From Perkinsus olseni (lineage: Eukaryota; Perkinsozoa; Perkinsida; Perkinsidae), in assembly GCA_013115135.1 (NCBI GenBank), contig JABANP010000207.1, forward strand, positions 1 to 64,000: DNA of 64,000 nucleotides, written 5' to 3'. Position numbers and translations under genes: made by a program. Numbering within the stretch: the first letter of the stretch is position 1; every line of letters begins with the position of its first letter. Shown here piece after piece: positions 43,501 through 58,036 of this stretch. The notes under the pieces were generated by a model. It saw only the letters and a list, made by a program, of their open reading frames with translations. It was not told where the DNA came from and made no database searches.

Positions 43501-46500
43501 CTTGGGTGCCTCTGTACATGGGATGACTTTCCCGATCATGCCCTCACTTCGTAGACATACCGAAGAGCATCACGAGCATGGCGCGCGCGCCGAATATTAC
43601 TCTAAGTATTCGAGAATGCGCTACTCTAGGGGTGCGACAAGAAGGGATTCTCCTTCATAGAAGTCGTGCGAATCTGTTGGATAGACTCGTTGTGTCCTGT
43701 TGAATATCCTTACCCGCTCAGCTTGGCCTCCTCGAGGGCTCGGTGCAAGAGGGGAATGAGAACCGGTAGAGCTTCTGATATATAAATCTTCGCTGTGCGG
43801 AACCTCATCAGAACGTATCCTATAAAATGTACGTCGAATGTGCTGCACACGCCTGGGGCCTTCAAGACCGTTGCCAGAGCGGGCACCTGGTCGCATGCCA
43901 AATCGCAGCCCATACAGCAGCACGACACTCACAATGTCATCCCGTGTTAGGACTAGCACTTCCGGGTATCTCTCTCCGAAGAGCACCAAAGTGCTCAGTA
44001 GTGTGCGCACTTTCATCATCGTATCCTCAGCGTGTTCGCTACTAGCGAGACCCTTCGACAGGGCGCGAAGGAGCCTGCCTAGTGTCATGTGAAGCTTCTT
44101 GCGTATAAAGGCATCAGCCGCCAGTCTCGTAACGACCTGACCAGTACAGATGTGCCTTCAGCAGATCATCCAAGTCTGCCCACTTCGTCGTCTCCATCGC
44201 CCCCTGCCTTCACACAAGCCGCGTAGACCATGTAAATTCCCGTGTGCATGAACCGCTGAGCCCAGCCAGACTTGTCGGTGGTGTCAACACCAACGAGAGG
44301 CGGTAGGGCATTCGAGAGCGTTGTGATGAACAGCTCGTTCAGGCTTAGTTTCGGTCCTCGAGTTGCGAAGGTCGTGTAGTGCGGAACCAGCACGAGACGG
44401 AGCAGACCGTATATGGACTGCAGCACAGTCTTAGCCGCACTGCCGAACTGATTGAGAATGGACAGCATCCTCCTTACAGCCTCGGCGCCCGACTCCCGCA
44501 TGATGAGCTCTTTGGCGACCTCAGGCTGCACCAGCATGGCCCGCATGAGCCCAGCGAAGACCAGAAGGCATTGTTCCCTCCCAGTGGGCGTAGTGTGTGT
44601 GCCCTTCTGAAGGGCCCTCTCAGTGAAGCTCTCAATAAAAGGTTACGCATCTCATACTAGGAAGGGGCTCCTCGAGAGGTTCGGCCATGCACCGGGCCAC
44701 CATCTCCGCAGCAAGATCCGGCAGTGTGTCCAGACGGTCAATCAGATCGCTGCATATGGCGACGTTCTGATGCAGCAGAGCTCGTTGGCACATAATGGTG
44801 ATGAGTTGACGGCACTTGGGGTGATCGGATTGGGTTGTTAGGAGCAGGGTGACTATCCTGGCCAGGCCATTGACGACGGGTAGGTAGTCCGGCACTACGA
44901 AGTGGTTGGCGGACACGAAGGACAGAAGGTCCATAGAAGCTAGAACGAGCCGCTCTCTATGGGACTTCGCTTTCGACGCTTCGGCACCCTGCGTGCCCTC
45001 TCCTAACGCCCACATGCAGACGCCTTCAACTTTGCGGACGACCTCCATGGCTTGATGCTCATCGCAATGCATGCCTAGCGACTCGGAGCCTTCGGACCAC
45101 AGCACTGACGCTGTACAGTAGGCTGCCATCATCCATACAGCATCCTCCACAAACTTCGGGTCAATGAACTTCACACTCTGCTCGGCCTCCTTCTCGCGCA
45201 TCTTGCTCGAGTCTCGGGAAGCCTTTAGCAAGTACAGATTCCGCCGACCTGCTTGCTGTGCCTCGGCACTCGAGCCTTCCCTTGGCTTTGACTCAGCTTT
45301 TTGCTGGCGGTGGTTCCCAGGGCAGTACGGCACTCCCAAGGACGACACTTGCAGGGCTGCGCTGGAAACTAGCTCGGCTCCGCGATGGGCCATCGCGACC
45401 TGCCACAGCCTGCCCACAACTTCCGGGCGACGAAGTAGCTCCTGGCGGGCTGCTGGCCCACCATCAGAGCATATTCGAACGATACAAGGCAATATGATAG
45501 GCAGCTCCCTCTTCGGTACTCTTACGAAGACTTCGAGAACTCTGGCAAATCTATCACCGTTGAGCACAAGCCCACTGTCGCCTGGGGGTCCCTCCAGCAG
45601 AGAGAATCGTATTGATGCCAAGAGCAGTCTCGGCAGAGTGACAGCTAGCTGCTCATCTGACGCTACAACCTTACCGAAAACTTCTCCCTCCCGGCCCAGG
45701 CTGGAGATATAGCAGGCCACGACTGCCTCAAGGAAGCCCTCTTTAGACAGCGTGAAGTCACTACGCACAGCAGCTATGTTATGGACAATGACGGCGCTGT
45801 ACTTGGCAAAGGACGGCTCTTGCAGCATCTCCAGGACGTATTCAACGCACTCATCGTTGGCAACGATCTGGTTAACAATCTTGGTCATGTTGGTCCAGGA
45901 GGCGATGGCTCGGTAGCGCCAGAGCCTCTGCTGTTGATCACCGATATCCCGCACTCTGAGAATGAAGGCAGCAACGTCGTCAAATACCTTGGTCATTGCT
46001 CGGCTGATGTAAGACACGCCCTGGTTGCCAGCAGCAGTTATGAACACAGCATTGGACACGCTGGCGATCTCTCTCGTTCTGGCGTCCTCTGTATCCGGGC
46101 TTGCGCCGTACGCGCACTCCCCGAGAAGCTCAGGGAAGTGCCGGTCCGTGAAGGAAAAGCCGCAAACGACCAGGACGTAGATAACCTTCCCGAGCTCGGC
46201 CGATATGTGAGAGCTCCCGCGACCGTAAAGGTTCGTCTGAGCGATCTCCAACACAGCCTCAAGCCAGTGGCAGTCAACCTTAGTCCACTCAACATCCCAA
46301 CCATCCTCCCTGCAGTAGACCATCAACGTCTGCATGGTGTATAGCATGTCCCTCAGCATTCCCGTCTGCATCTGAGAGTAGCTCCCACCAGGCAACCTTC
46401 CAGGGAGCTCGAGGTCCCTGTGGAACCTCCCGAAAGCCCTCAACGTGACGTGCAGGATAGCCTCCGGCGAGAGGGTCGGGAACATGGCAGCTTCCTCCCG

Positions 46501-49500
46501 GTCGACCCACTTCCGAGCCACTGTTCTGCACGACCGGACGATCTCGCACAAGAGCTCAGCCCAGAGGCGGTCAGCCTGTTCGGCAGCTGCCAGCACCGAA
46601 CCACAGCCACTGTCGTCAACTGTCTCCGTCATGACACGAAGAATATCCTCCAGCCACAAACCCTCGAGGTTGACCTCGATATCGCATGCTACAGCTCTAA
46701 GAAGATACGTTAGCCCCTCACAAGTGAGGTAATTTTTAGCATTATGATCTCGCACGAGTAGCGCCAAGACCGCTCTGATTTCATCCGGGGTGTGTGTACC
46801 ATCCTGAGCATGGAAAAAGTAGTTGACCGTTCGAACCACCAGCAGAGCATGCGAGGTCGTCACACTGGACGGCGACTTGGACAGAATTGATGCTGCCAGG
46901 AAATTGAGGTACTCGGAGCTCTGATCGTAACGCAGTAGATGGGCCAGAGACAGCTTGGATATGTCCTCGTCCGTGCTTGCCATCTGCTCCCGTTCGACAT
47001 AGCCTCGGCACATGTCCGCGAAGCCTGCAAGAGCCCCCAGGTATTGTACTGCTCTGAACCTCGACGTGGCCGATCTAAGAGCATCTCCTTCAGGAATCCA
47101 CCGGCATATCTTTCGATGGAGGTCATTGACAGACTGACTCGCCGCCGTCCACGGTGCCGCCTCGGCCTCCTCCCTCTGCTGCTGTTGCTGTTGCACTGAC
47201 AGGGTTAGGTACCGAATGCAGCAGTACAGCGCCTGATCCACCACAGCGACTTCGTTAACCTCCTCGGCCTTGGCCGCGATCGCATCTCCAACGAATTTGT
47301 CCAGCAATTGATAGAACGCCCTTGTTCTAACAACTCTGGCCACCCACATGGAATCGTCCTTGGCATCAGCGATGGTCCTCAGCAACGCCGAGAGAAGCTG
47401 CTTGAGCCGCTTGTCTGAGTAGTCAACTCCCTCTCCCTCTACCAGAAGCTCTATGAAGCTCGCCAATGCCCTCTCGTAGCCCGCCGTCTTCACACCGACG
47501 CAGTTCCACACGTGCAAGGCGGTCAACAGGCGACTCATGTCAGATATCGTCTCCTCCATCCCGCCGACATACTCATAGTCGAAGTGGTATTTGCTATTCT
47601 CACGGAAGTCGTGAGAATAAGTGCATGCCTGTACTAAGATCACTTGGCTGTAGTAACGGACGTCGTCAATGATGCTCTCCCTGGGCATCGGTATCTTCGA
47701 ACCTGCTGCTGCTGTTGGTGGCCTCCAATCAGCACAGCTGAGCAGGTACTCCAGCTTCTCCTCACCAAACCCTCCAGCAACGCCTTGGAGGACGGCCATA
47801 GTGTCACCAACACGCTCCCCTGAGAAGCGAGCTAGGTAGGCCGCAGCACGGTGAAGGCTCCACTGGAAGTCCTCGTGGATCGTCCCCGGCTCCAATGAGA
47901 GGGCCGCCAGGAGCTGCTCCCTATGCCGTAGCATCTTCCCCGGAGACCTTTGACACAGCCTAGCAAGGGCCGTAGCAATACTCCTGCACTTGACGTCCGT
48001 CCACTTCACAACCTCACTCGAGCCGTCCGCGCCCCGTCCATGCAACGCCGCTATCAGGGCCTGCGTGAGGCTGTGTTGCGAAAGGGCCTCGGTGATGGCA
48101 ACCTCCCGCGAGATCTCCATCACTGCCACAGCCGCCAAGTCCGCGACGCGTTCGTCCCTAGCCATAGCGCACCGGAGCAGCGTTTCTCCCAGCGGCTCGA
48201 GCGCCCCTAGCCGCCTCAGAGACTCTCCCTTCTCTAATTCTCGACTGGTGAGCGTCAAGACCATCGTAAGAAGCAGCTTGTACGCCATGAACCCCCTACT
48301 GAGCACCTCTCCGCCCCGAGGCTGCTGCCACAGCTCTTCGGCTGCTTCGTTATCCAAGTGCAATGGCGGCACCAGGAAACCGGCCAAGTGTCTAGCCCTG
48401 AGGCCCAAGGCCTCGACGAAATTTTCGGAGCCCGAGCACTCCGCTATGTCCAGCAGACCACGGTCCAAGCCGAGCACCAGCAACCAGCAAATCGAGTCGA
48501 AAGCGGCGTCATTCTCCGCCACCCCTCGGCTGAGGTATCCTTCAATATCCCGACGGAAAAGATCGATCAACCCCGAGGACCGCCACTGCGCCCACATCTT
48601 CGAAGCCGCACTGGTGCTTGAGCGTATGAAGAACTGCTGGACGAAGACGCCTACCACAGTACAGAGCTCCCGATGGGTGGGCGACTCATCTTCCTTCCCG
48701 TCGACGGTCTGCAGACGGTCAAAGTGGTATTTGAGGAAGGAGTGCAGATGCTCCGAGCGGTGCAGCGCCTCGATGAAGACTGGGGCGAGGTCTCCCGAAA
48801 TCAAAGCCAGACAAGAGCGCAAGAGCAACGCCCATACTCGCTCCGCATGCTCCTTCCCCTCTGGCCCGAGACGACTGGCACGAGTAGCCACCAGGCGAGC
48901 CACTTTGATGGCGTACCGCAGTAAGCCGAACTCCTTCCAAAGCTCTGGGTCATGCACTCTCGTGATGGCCATGTTATAGAGTATCTCGTAGGCCCTTAGT
49001 TGTATATCGGGCCGAGCGCAGAGGCCGATGCACTCCCGCAGGGTGATGAACACCTGCCTGGAGTACAGCTGATTCCGGATGTCCTCCCGCGTGCTTTGAG
49101 ACAGCTTGTGGAAGACCTCTGTGATGATACTCATGACCAGGGCGCTCTGATCGTTTATCGACTCCCCAGCCGTACCTACAGCGAACGTCCCTAGGGCCCA
49201 CTGTAAAGGAGAGTACACTCACCGGCCGACGCGAGAGTCTCGTGGCCACCAGCCTCCTCAAGCTGCTGCTTCGAGAGACGGATGATGAGCTCCAATGCCT
49301 CGGGATCGACGCCCAACTTGTCCCCTTCGATGCCGTGGAAATATCTACACCAACGGCCGTTCTGTTCAGATGTTCGGCCTTCCTACAGGCTAGAGGCGTA
49401 TAAGGACAACTTCTGCATGTCATTGGCAGCCTGCAGCTCCGCAAGCTCCCCCTCACTGGCGAACTCGGAGGACGACGAGGCTGAGCCAAAGACATCCTCG

Positions 49501-52500
49501 GCCCTCGTTGATGGTTCCACCTCCTCACCACTGGAGTCCGCTGTGGCATCCATCTTGATGTTCTTCACCAGAGTAGTGGACAGCTCCTGACTGACTCCAG
49601 CCGACTTACACATATTAGCCACTATCGCGTACCTGAGCTACGCCCGGTGCTGCCACCACAGCCTAAAGCTATTACGCTGTTCTCCTATTATCGATACTGT
49701 GAAGGGATGCTATGCCTTTGGCGTCCCCCGTCACGCCGCTGGGCCCATCACTAGTGATGAAAGTAGAGACTATCCACTCAACAACAGGACCCACTTCGGT
49801 ACCTACTCGAAGAGCCATTGGCAGCAGCAAAGGCCAGCCGTCGCCTACCGTCCTCGGCCAGGATAGCTTCCTGGAGCGCCCGATCTCCGGAGAGTGCAAA
49901 GACGGCGTGGAAGAGAAGTTGGAAGCATTCGAGATACTCCTTCTCATCTGCAGCGGCGGCCTCTTCGGCTTCGAGAAACTTCCCAGTCGGATCCTATCGC
50001 AAGGAATGCACTAGCTGAGCCCAAAGCCAAACCAGGAGGAGCTTAGGCGACGCTCGTGGGTCAGCTGACGGGACCGTTGGGTGAAGTTAGCATCAGCCCA
50101 AGGATGGTGAATGCAACTCCATAGTACTCAACCCGCTAGACTTGAGGACCCATTCTAGATTAGTCAAAAACATCATTCCCAAGACATCAGGAGCCGAGAC
50201 GAAGAGTCCTGCTCACTCAGCAAGAACACATGCCCTAGCCCCACTCACAGAGATGATCCCCTCGTCTACTGTCGATGGCCTCTCCTCTTCTTCCTCTAGT
50301 GGATGGCAGAACGTAAGCTTGAGGGGCCTCTGTAACAACAGGGGCTCTATGCAGGTCGAATAGTCCTGTGTCACCACGGACGTGTCACCATTGATGGCGA
50401 GGAGGAAGTCACCCTCCCTAACCTGCACCAAACCCGCATAAGGCCAAAATCACCGCACGATGATCATCGCAATAAGAACCCTTCTCAGAGACTTCTCACC
50501 TCCCCTTTGCGATCGGCCGGTCCCTCCGGGAAGACATGCTTGACCAGCGGGAGAGGCAGCTGCCAGCTCATCTTCAATCCAACCCGCGGCACGTCGACCT
50601 CCGTGAACGTCAAAGTGAAACTTTCCGACACTTCTTGTTCTTTCTCCTCCCCTTCTCCCTGGTCCTCCACCGTCGGCACCAGTTTGCTCACCAGCCTGTA
50701 GCTGAGCCGCACCGCCGAATAGATGTATCGGACCATCAGCGGGTCCTTCAGCGACGCTGGGCTATTCCTCGCTACGTTGTTCAACAACCTCGCCAGCTGC
50801 AAATGCAGTCCGAAATTTGAAACATAGTACTCCCAACTTATCCTCTCCGTACAGAGTCGAAGTACAGCGCTCGCCCTCAGTGTCGTGGACACGCACGTCG
50901 GCAAGGCCACGAGGTTGGCCAAGGCCCCAGTGAGGAACCGTCTCAGCTCCACATCGTTAGTATTGAAGAGAAGCCTTTCTAGGAAGCCTCCAGTAGAAGC
51001 AACGGCCCCTTCAATCATCGTTGCGTCGGCATCGGTCGCGTCACTCGAGAGCACGTTGGCCAGAAGCACGCAGAGCCTCTGCTTGAGGACCAGCGGGCAA
51101 ACCTTGAGCATTTCTAGAATCTTACCAACCCCTTGTCTAGAGAGAGCTGCCGGGCAGACGTAAGTGAGGCGGATGAGAGTATCCAACACCGAGCAGCTGA
51201 TGCCCATGACCGCCTGGGTCGTGTGGCGGACGAAGGTTTTAACCAAAGAGAGCATGCCCTCAGTCATAGTGTGTAGCGCTTCTATTGAACTGACTTCCTT
51301 CCGTATCTCCAGCGGCACAACATTCTCGTCATCATCATCCGCCTTCCCCGTCAGGCTACCATGCACCAAAAGGTACCCCAATTTCGACAGCACTTCATGA
51401 ACCCCATCAAGAGGGCCAACGCTCATGCTCTTTCCCCCTCTACTCTGGCCCTGCCCCTCTCGACCAGCCTCCTGCTCGGTGCTCTGCAGGCTGGTCGCTG
51501 TGTACTTATGCAGCAAGACTGCCAGGGCGTCGATGTCCATGAACCCGAGGATGGCAGCGGGGAGTGTGACTAGGAAGTCCAAATTCTTCTGGCTGACGCG
51601 CTCAGCCTTCATGTCCTGAGCAACGGAAGGCGGAAGTCTCGGCAACCTAGCTCAACGAAGGAGTCGAGGCGTAGCGGCTACCAATACTCCTATGAACGCG
51701 TCTTAAACAAATATGATGTAGGGACAAAGTACGTAGATAGTTGAAAGAACTGCCAAGCCCTAATACAAAGGCAGAGCAACTCTGAGGGTTACTCATTCTC
51801 CCTCAATCACCACTGGCACAAGGATGGCTCTCAAGCAAGATCGAGGCTGCGTAGTCGACAGTAAGAGTAGCCCATGCTTTACCACAGAGACAGCCTACCT
51901 CCTTCTCCCCTCCCTCATCTCTTGCCGCGTCCTGAGCCTTGAGCCTTCCAAGTACCCCTCCACCCCTGCCCTTCCTCTTCAGCTGTCGTGCCAATGACTC
52001 TCGGTCGATCTCAGCACCGTAAACATCCTTGACTATATCCCCCATTCTGATGATGCATACAAGCGCTGACACAAAGCCGTAGAACTCAGTCGCCTGTGAG
52101 TGCCACCTAGTCTCGCCGCTCCGCCCACTGCCCGGGGTAACCTGCAGAGCACGCCCCTGCGTAGTGGTTGCGTTCAGCAGGATCTTCGTCGAGAACCCGG
52201 GTTGGCCCAGCTTCGCTCGCAACTTGTCGATCACGAAGTTGAGAATGAAGGGCACTTTGGCGAATTCCATAGCAATTGGACGGCTTGCGCACAGTATAGA
52301 AATCAAAGATACGCCAAGATACTTCATCAGAGCATCACTGGAGCCCAAACTTGTTTGGCATATCGCTACGAGTACTCTAGCTGGGAGGGCCGAGATGAGG
52401 AACTCCAAGTGAAGCAAGCCACACACGCACAGGGTGCGGAGGATGTGTCGACAGATGAGCACATGGGGATGGACGGTCGGATTGAAGTCACCGAAAGGCA

Positions 52501-55500
52501 CGATCGTGGACGCTTCCAAATCGTCGGGGGAGACGTCGGACTTGAGGGTGCGCTGGATAGCTTTCAGCCCGGTGGTGCCGCGATAAAACGCCTTCAAAAC
52601 TTTTCCGGGCGGCAATTGGAACAGCGACGCCAGGTATTGAACCTTCGCGGCTGGGCACAGTAGTTCTTTCACAAACTCAGCTCCCCGCACTCCGCTGACG
52701 AGATTCGATATCCCAACCGTGGCCGTGATGACCAGCTCCACCAAGAGAGTATCTTCCCCCTTCTGATCACCGGTAATATTAACCTTCGGATTCGAGGTGG
52801 TATTCAGGAGTGCTAGGAAAACATTGGCCGCGTTGCACGACAGGAGCGAGCTCTGCACTGAGTCGTTCGAGGACGATGAGAACTCGCAGAGTATCGAGGC
52901 AAGCACCGCACAGGTACTGTGATAGGTCTCCTCCTCCCCTTCCTTATCCCCGTCTGACGTCTTCACATCGTCCGACCCCTGCAATCACTACCGTCTTGAG
53001 ATCCTCTGCGAGCTCCGGCCCACCTTATGCACTTCTCCTGCTGGGCTTCCATACAGAAGCGTATCGGTAGTAGCGGCCAGGATGGGGAGGAAATCTATCA
53101 GCAACCCCTGGTGCTTACCTAAGAGAGCTGTCTGAGATCACATCGCCAACACCTAGCTGACCATGGCGAGCAATGACATTCATCGCCCCTAGGCAGACCA
53201 GCCTCGTGGCCGACGAGAGATCGAGCGTTTGGTAGGCGACCAGGATCTGAGGTGTGCCAGCTCATTGTCCTTCGTCTATGCCGCGCGCCTACTTTGACAA
53301 GGGCCGGGCCGTTCATCAACTTGACCATCGCATCAAGCGTCTTCTCATTGGTCTGGCACATCTCCGCTGTGAAGACCACGATGGCCTCTGCAGTTTCCTC
53401 GTCTATTTGCCCCGAGTAAAATATGTTGTGAAGTAAGACCGGCACCTGCAGTACCGCAACTTCCGCAGATCCTATCAGTACAGCTCAAGTCGGGTGGAGC
53501 CAAAGACACCTTAAAGTCGATTATCCTATTGAGAGCTCTGACGTCCTTCTCCTGGCTCAGTAAGGCCAGAGTCCGTACAGCACACTTGAGCACGAAAGGG
53601 TCATGGAGGCCTCCCGCGAAGATGTTATTCACGCCCGAGAGATCCAGGGAGTTGCTGCTCTCAGCGGTACGGCCTGAAGCAGCACCAATGGGTCCGCCGC
53701 GCGGAGGGGTGTCCGACTACCGCCCGATTTGGAGGCTATCTTCTTGGGTACTCCGAGACGCACTATGGGCAGACAGTCCACCAGGCCCTCCAGGTCATCC
53801 TCGTCCAGAATATCCTGCAACAGGAATCGGCGATTCCTGCTGTACCATCACCCTCCATACCGCGCCACTGTCCTCTCCCTCGTCAAACCTGTTCCGATCC
53901 AGGGCCAAGAAGGATCTCCTATTCGCCTGACCTGAGCAAGCACTAAATAGCCCTTTCGCGAAGACATGAACATTCACGAAAACTCCAACTAACGAACCCC
54001 CTCGAAGGCGGCACACACTCGGCACTGCTGCCTCACTCGTGAGGAGATGCTGCAGCAGGAACACCGCGATTTGCTTGAGTTCAAGATTGTCAGAGTAGAG
54101 GTAGCTGCTGACTATGTCGATGCCTCTCAGTGATGGGCCTCCTATTATCGGCCGATACCTGGACGATCAACGAGGCCATCCTGCCATCAACATCATCTCG
54201 CTCCACCAGGAAACACGGAGTAACCCTGCGAGAGCCGCAAGTGGACGGCATCCTACAGCTCGGATTCGGCAAAGGGCATGAGAGCCTTCAAGGCGTTGGC
54301 TACAATTTCGACATGAGTCTCGTTCTCGCATGCAGCCAGTAGGACGCGCAGGCCCTCTGCCACAGCCACACCGCGGAGGGACGCGGCCTTGCTCTCCTGA
54401 CGACGAGTGCGGTCAGTTAGAGACCCCCTTCCCAGCTGACCTCCTGAACCCTCGAAGTTGCTGGCTTTTCCTGTCCTGTGGTGTTGTCCGCGGGTGATAC
54501 GAGATACAGAATGCTCAGCACACAGCACAGGCGGACGTACCTGAAGCAAACAGCTGTGAAACGTCCATCACGATCACTACGTCGATGCCACCCTCTAAAA
54601 TACGACCGATACTACAGACTCGGAACCATGCTCGATTTTCGCTGACGAGATTTATCATCCACTCATGTGCTTAAGGGGGCTTACTCATCGTCAGGGAAAT
54701 GTTCCTGATACATTCTGACGACAAGGCGCACTCCACCTTGAAGGAGGAACTCATGCTGGCAGTCAACCTCGAAGGCAACGGTCGAGCACAGGAGGGCCAA
54801 GTGAGGGGCCAGTCTGCGGTCCTTCAGCTGGCTGCCTTCCCAATGCGTGAGGATCTTCTGGAAGACCAGAGGATTATCTTTCTTGGTCTGAAGGAAAAAG
54901 GAAGAAAATTTGGGACTCGCCCTCCGAGCCTTGGCCTCCCGTGGCACCGATAGAGAGCCGCCAGGCCACAGCAGTGTGCAGTCACTCTCCAGGGAATGCC
55001 CCATTGGGCGGCCCACCTTCATGATTCGAACCTTGCAGTACTCCCCTGAGGTTATCATAGCAACCATCATGTCGCAAAGATAAATGCAGCTGTCTATGTT
55101 GATGACTTGCAGTAGTAGCAATGGGGCTGACGACGCTGCCGCCCCGGGCCTGCCTTCATCAATCTGAAGCAGACAACTCCCCCTCCACTCTCCGGCTACG
55201 ACCAGTGTAGATATTTGCCATCACATCACAGTAGATACCCAAAGCTGGGAATTTGGCGAACCCCTGGCGAGCAGGTCGCGACAGGTAGCGTAAAACCATC
55301 AAGAAGTAGTATATGTACCGGACTTCACCGTCGCCCTCACCCCCTACCTCTTCCTTCAGGAGCTTCTCCATGTGCTCTTCTTGGCTATCATCATCCACAG
55401 GTATCTTATCGTACCCCAGATACTTATTCAGCTTATCATTGCCAGCACCCGAGCCCTCCTCTGATACCAGTCCCGACCTCCGCAACGTCTGGCACAGATA

Positions 55501-58036
55501 CGCAGAAGTATCTCAGGCTCTCAGGCAAGCTGCCCAGCCAGACTTATGCTCGCCGAATGCAAAATACGATCGATCGACCAGGAGGACTTGGGATTTCGGG
55601 AAGTTGTGGTATGCTCACCTCTCTCGAGACATTTGTAGGGTTGAGGAACACAGTACTGAGCAGGCCAGCGTCTATGAGTATTCGCCCGCATCGACCCGGA
55701 CTGTTGTTGATCAGGTTGTGGAAGCATCTTATAATGTGCGACATGAGCACAGGGTCACTCGTGGTCGAGAGCGTGTATCTGCCACACCCCCATCCACGCC
55801 AAGCAGCTCAGTAAAATCCAACCCACAGCATAGCCTTCAGATAGGGCGCATCGTCCCGATGAGTTCCAACGATGTGGTCCACGTTGTCCGCAGCTGCAGC
55901 GCAGTTGGCTACCGTCATCGCAGCGTACCGCTTCAACTGGCGGTAGAGGTTCTGCTCTACTGGAGCTGAGAAAGAAATGGTATTACTGGGCAGGGACGAT
56001 GGGGTGGTGCCGGGGTCGTACGTCGTCTGCGGAACATGAAGCCTTCCATGTCCTCACTTCCAACAGCTCCAGAGGCCAGCAAAGCACATGCTGCCTGAAA
56101 CAGAGAGCCGAGCTTGTCCTCCTTGCATGCCTCTATTCGAACAATGCTGAGCTCCGCACTACGAGTAGCAGGAAATGACGAAGGACAGCCGGGGAGAGCT
56201 CGGATAGAGTGGAAGGAGTAGTAGTTACGGGGGATACATGATCAGACTTTCTTACTCGGCCGCCCCCAGAAAGCCCATTATCGTTCTCACCTGTACCGAG
56301 TCCCCGCTAGGAGCTGTAGGGCTCGTGGCCGAGAGGGACGCCATCAGCTGTATGGCACAGACTCTCATGGGCAACGGCAACTGCTCGTGCATCGCTACCA
56401 TAACCACTCCCGAGATGAGACCAGTCTGTAGTATCTGGTCGTGGTACCTGTGCAGAGCAACACCATCATCCACTCGGTAGGAGTCGTCCCCGGCCACTAC
56501 CTGGTGCTCACGCTGAGGTGCATGTAGGCCCTGATGACATGCTCCACCACCGACGTCACGGCCGAGTTGACATTATGACGCAACCCGTCGTAGAGGGCCC
56601 TGGCCTTCCCTTCCATGATACCCGTATGCGTGGACTGGTCACTTAGTTGGTTGGCTATGATGCACAGAGCCTGACCAGCAGCCATCAACTAACACTGGAC
56701 CATGGGTGAGTCCGACCTGCTCGACATAGTAGAGGCTGTCATCATCTCCAAAGCCTTCAATAACGTGATCCCCTCCTCCCAGTGCAGCCAGCTTCGAGAC
56801 CACTTCAATGCAGTCGGGGGAGCCCATGATCATCCTGGCCGACACCTCATTGAAGCTGACGTGGACGAGGATATCGAGGGCCGCATGCCTACGATAGGAG
56901 TTCACTGAGCCACCCTCGGTACCCCGGGCAAGTTCAACTCCAATGTACGCAAGTTTCAACTTTTTCTGGATCGTCGAGGGGTCTTAGAAGCCCACCTGAT
57001 CTCCTCAGTGACGGCTTTGTTTTTGAGGTTCTTGTCGATCTTAGTTCGGAGTATACTTGCCAAGTAGGGCAGGATACCCATCGTGGGGAGCACCTCTTGC
57101 GCCTTCTTGTGGACCGACAATCCACGTATAACCTCCAACGCTTGAGCCATCACTCTTTGGGACGGGTCAAACAGGTCCCTGAAGTGAAGCATTCAAGGGT
57201 CTCGAGCGCAGCGATGAGTTCAAACGAAAGTGTCTCACTTCCAGACAGCCTCCTGAACGTCGAGATCGTTAATCATCATCTCTCTATGATTCGCACATCC
57301 AGTGAGGTTTGACAAGGCGAATAGAGCCGCGACTTTGACCTGGCCACTCGACAATAACTTCGACGTCAATTGAGATACCCTTGCCTCTTCCTTTCGCGTT
57401 CCAGCGTCGCCCAACTTTGCAAGTCTCGTATAGATGGAGTACACTGCCGGCAGAACCTATGAGGGTGTCATTTTGTCTGGGCATTCTTGTACTGGCAGGC
57501 ACAGGTCTACTTTGTAGTTCATCATAGCTGAGCGGGTTGAAGGGGACCCAGCCAGGTTGCCGAGGGCTAGTAGACCATAGACGACGAGATCGGGCTCATC
57601 CGAGTCATGCGCTACTTGCAGCAGCTCTGGTATCGCACCATGTTCACAGAGAACGTCGTGGCTGATATCAAAAGAGGTCAAGTTGGCCGCAGCAAGGGCC
57701 GCGTAGACCTGCCAAGAGCGGTACAGCAAAGAGGGGATACACCACAGACCTGAGCCTCCCGATCTAACGAAGAGAGCAGCGGCTGTATGGCCTTGGACCA
57801 ACCGCCTGCACGCAATATCTTCATCACATTCACACGATTGCCACATTGCGCAGCCAGTGAGCCTGAGGCCTGTGTGATGGGCAGCGAAGGTGCCGGCGGA
57901 TAGAGTAAACAGCAGCTGTAACCGCCATGCTTGACGAAATGACTCTTAGTAATAGGCCCTTACGTATCGCCTGTCGTTTGTCCTTGACGCTCCTAACTGA
58001 CTGTAGAGCAGCGATGAGCTCCCCGAATGAAGACAT
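37503..58036 (-). CDS. Giant armadillo/HEAT-like repeat protein with a PDZ-like domain
   Basis: A continuous chain of minus-strand coding blocks separated by short GT-AG introns. It begins MSSFGELIAALQSVRSVKD (58036) and is followed by clear ARM repeats (VYAALAAANLTSFDISHD near 57700; DLVVYGLLALGNLAG near 57570; KVAALFALSNLTGC near 57320). Further helical-repeat blocks run through 56959-51803 and 51645-50485. A PDZ-like domain (about 50640-50290), a linker (ATADSSGEEVEPSTRAED, 49622-49383) and an uninterrupted exon of about 1,510 codons (about 49202-44670) follow, then blocks to a stop at 37503. Several joins were checked: CCGGTGAGT to TTTACAG before the large exon, TAGTATGAG to TTCAG after it, and GAGCTAG before 51650. 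A polyglutamine tract lies at about 47183-47202. The full protein may exceed 5,000 residues (estimate); it may yet prove to be two genes. A scaffold role is inferred from the domain types only. Confidence 0.7.
44670..49202 (-). other. Large central exon of the giant ARM gene
   Basis: Uninterrupted minus-strand coding stretch of about 4.5 kb beginning WALGTFAVGTAGESINDQ after a CTTTACAG acceptor and ending near EPLEEPLP before a GTATGAG donor. The composition is helical and leucine-rich (for example LRYAIKVARLVATRAS, LADLAAVAVMEISREVAIT), as expected for HEAT/ARM-type solenoids, but the repeats are weak and I could not phase them. No other family recognised. Confidence 0.8.
50290..50640 (-). 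other. PDZ-like domain region of the giant ARM gene
   Basis: Split by an intron of about 60-80 bp. The upstream half reads LTFTEVDVPRVGLKMSWQLP then VKHVFPEGPADRKGEV. The downstream half reads VREGDFLLAINGDTSVV then CIEPLLLQRPLKLTFCHP. Order and spacing (carboxylate-loop-like VGLKM, EGPA, GDFLLAINGD, a helix, then LKLTF) match the PDZ fold. It is followed by an acidic run EEEEERP. Confidence 0.68.

Noticed and set aside
47990..48979. 329-codon plus-strand open frame
   Set aside because: Antisense to the large exon of the giant ARM gene; serine/arginine-rich wording typical of a complementary-strand shadow; no family resemblance.
52100..52663. 187-codon plus-strand open frame
   Set aside because: Antisense to a coding block of the ARM gene (52984-51803); no conserved motif.
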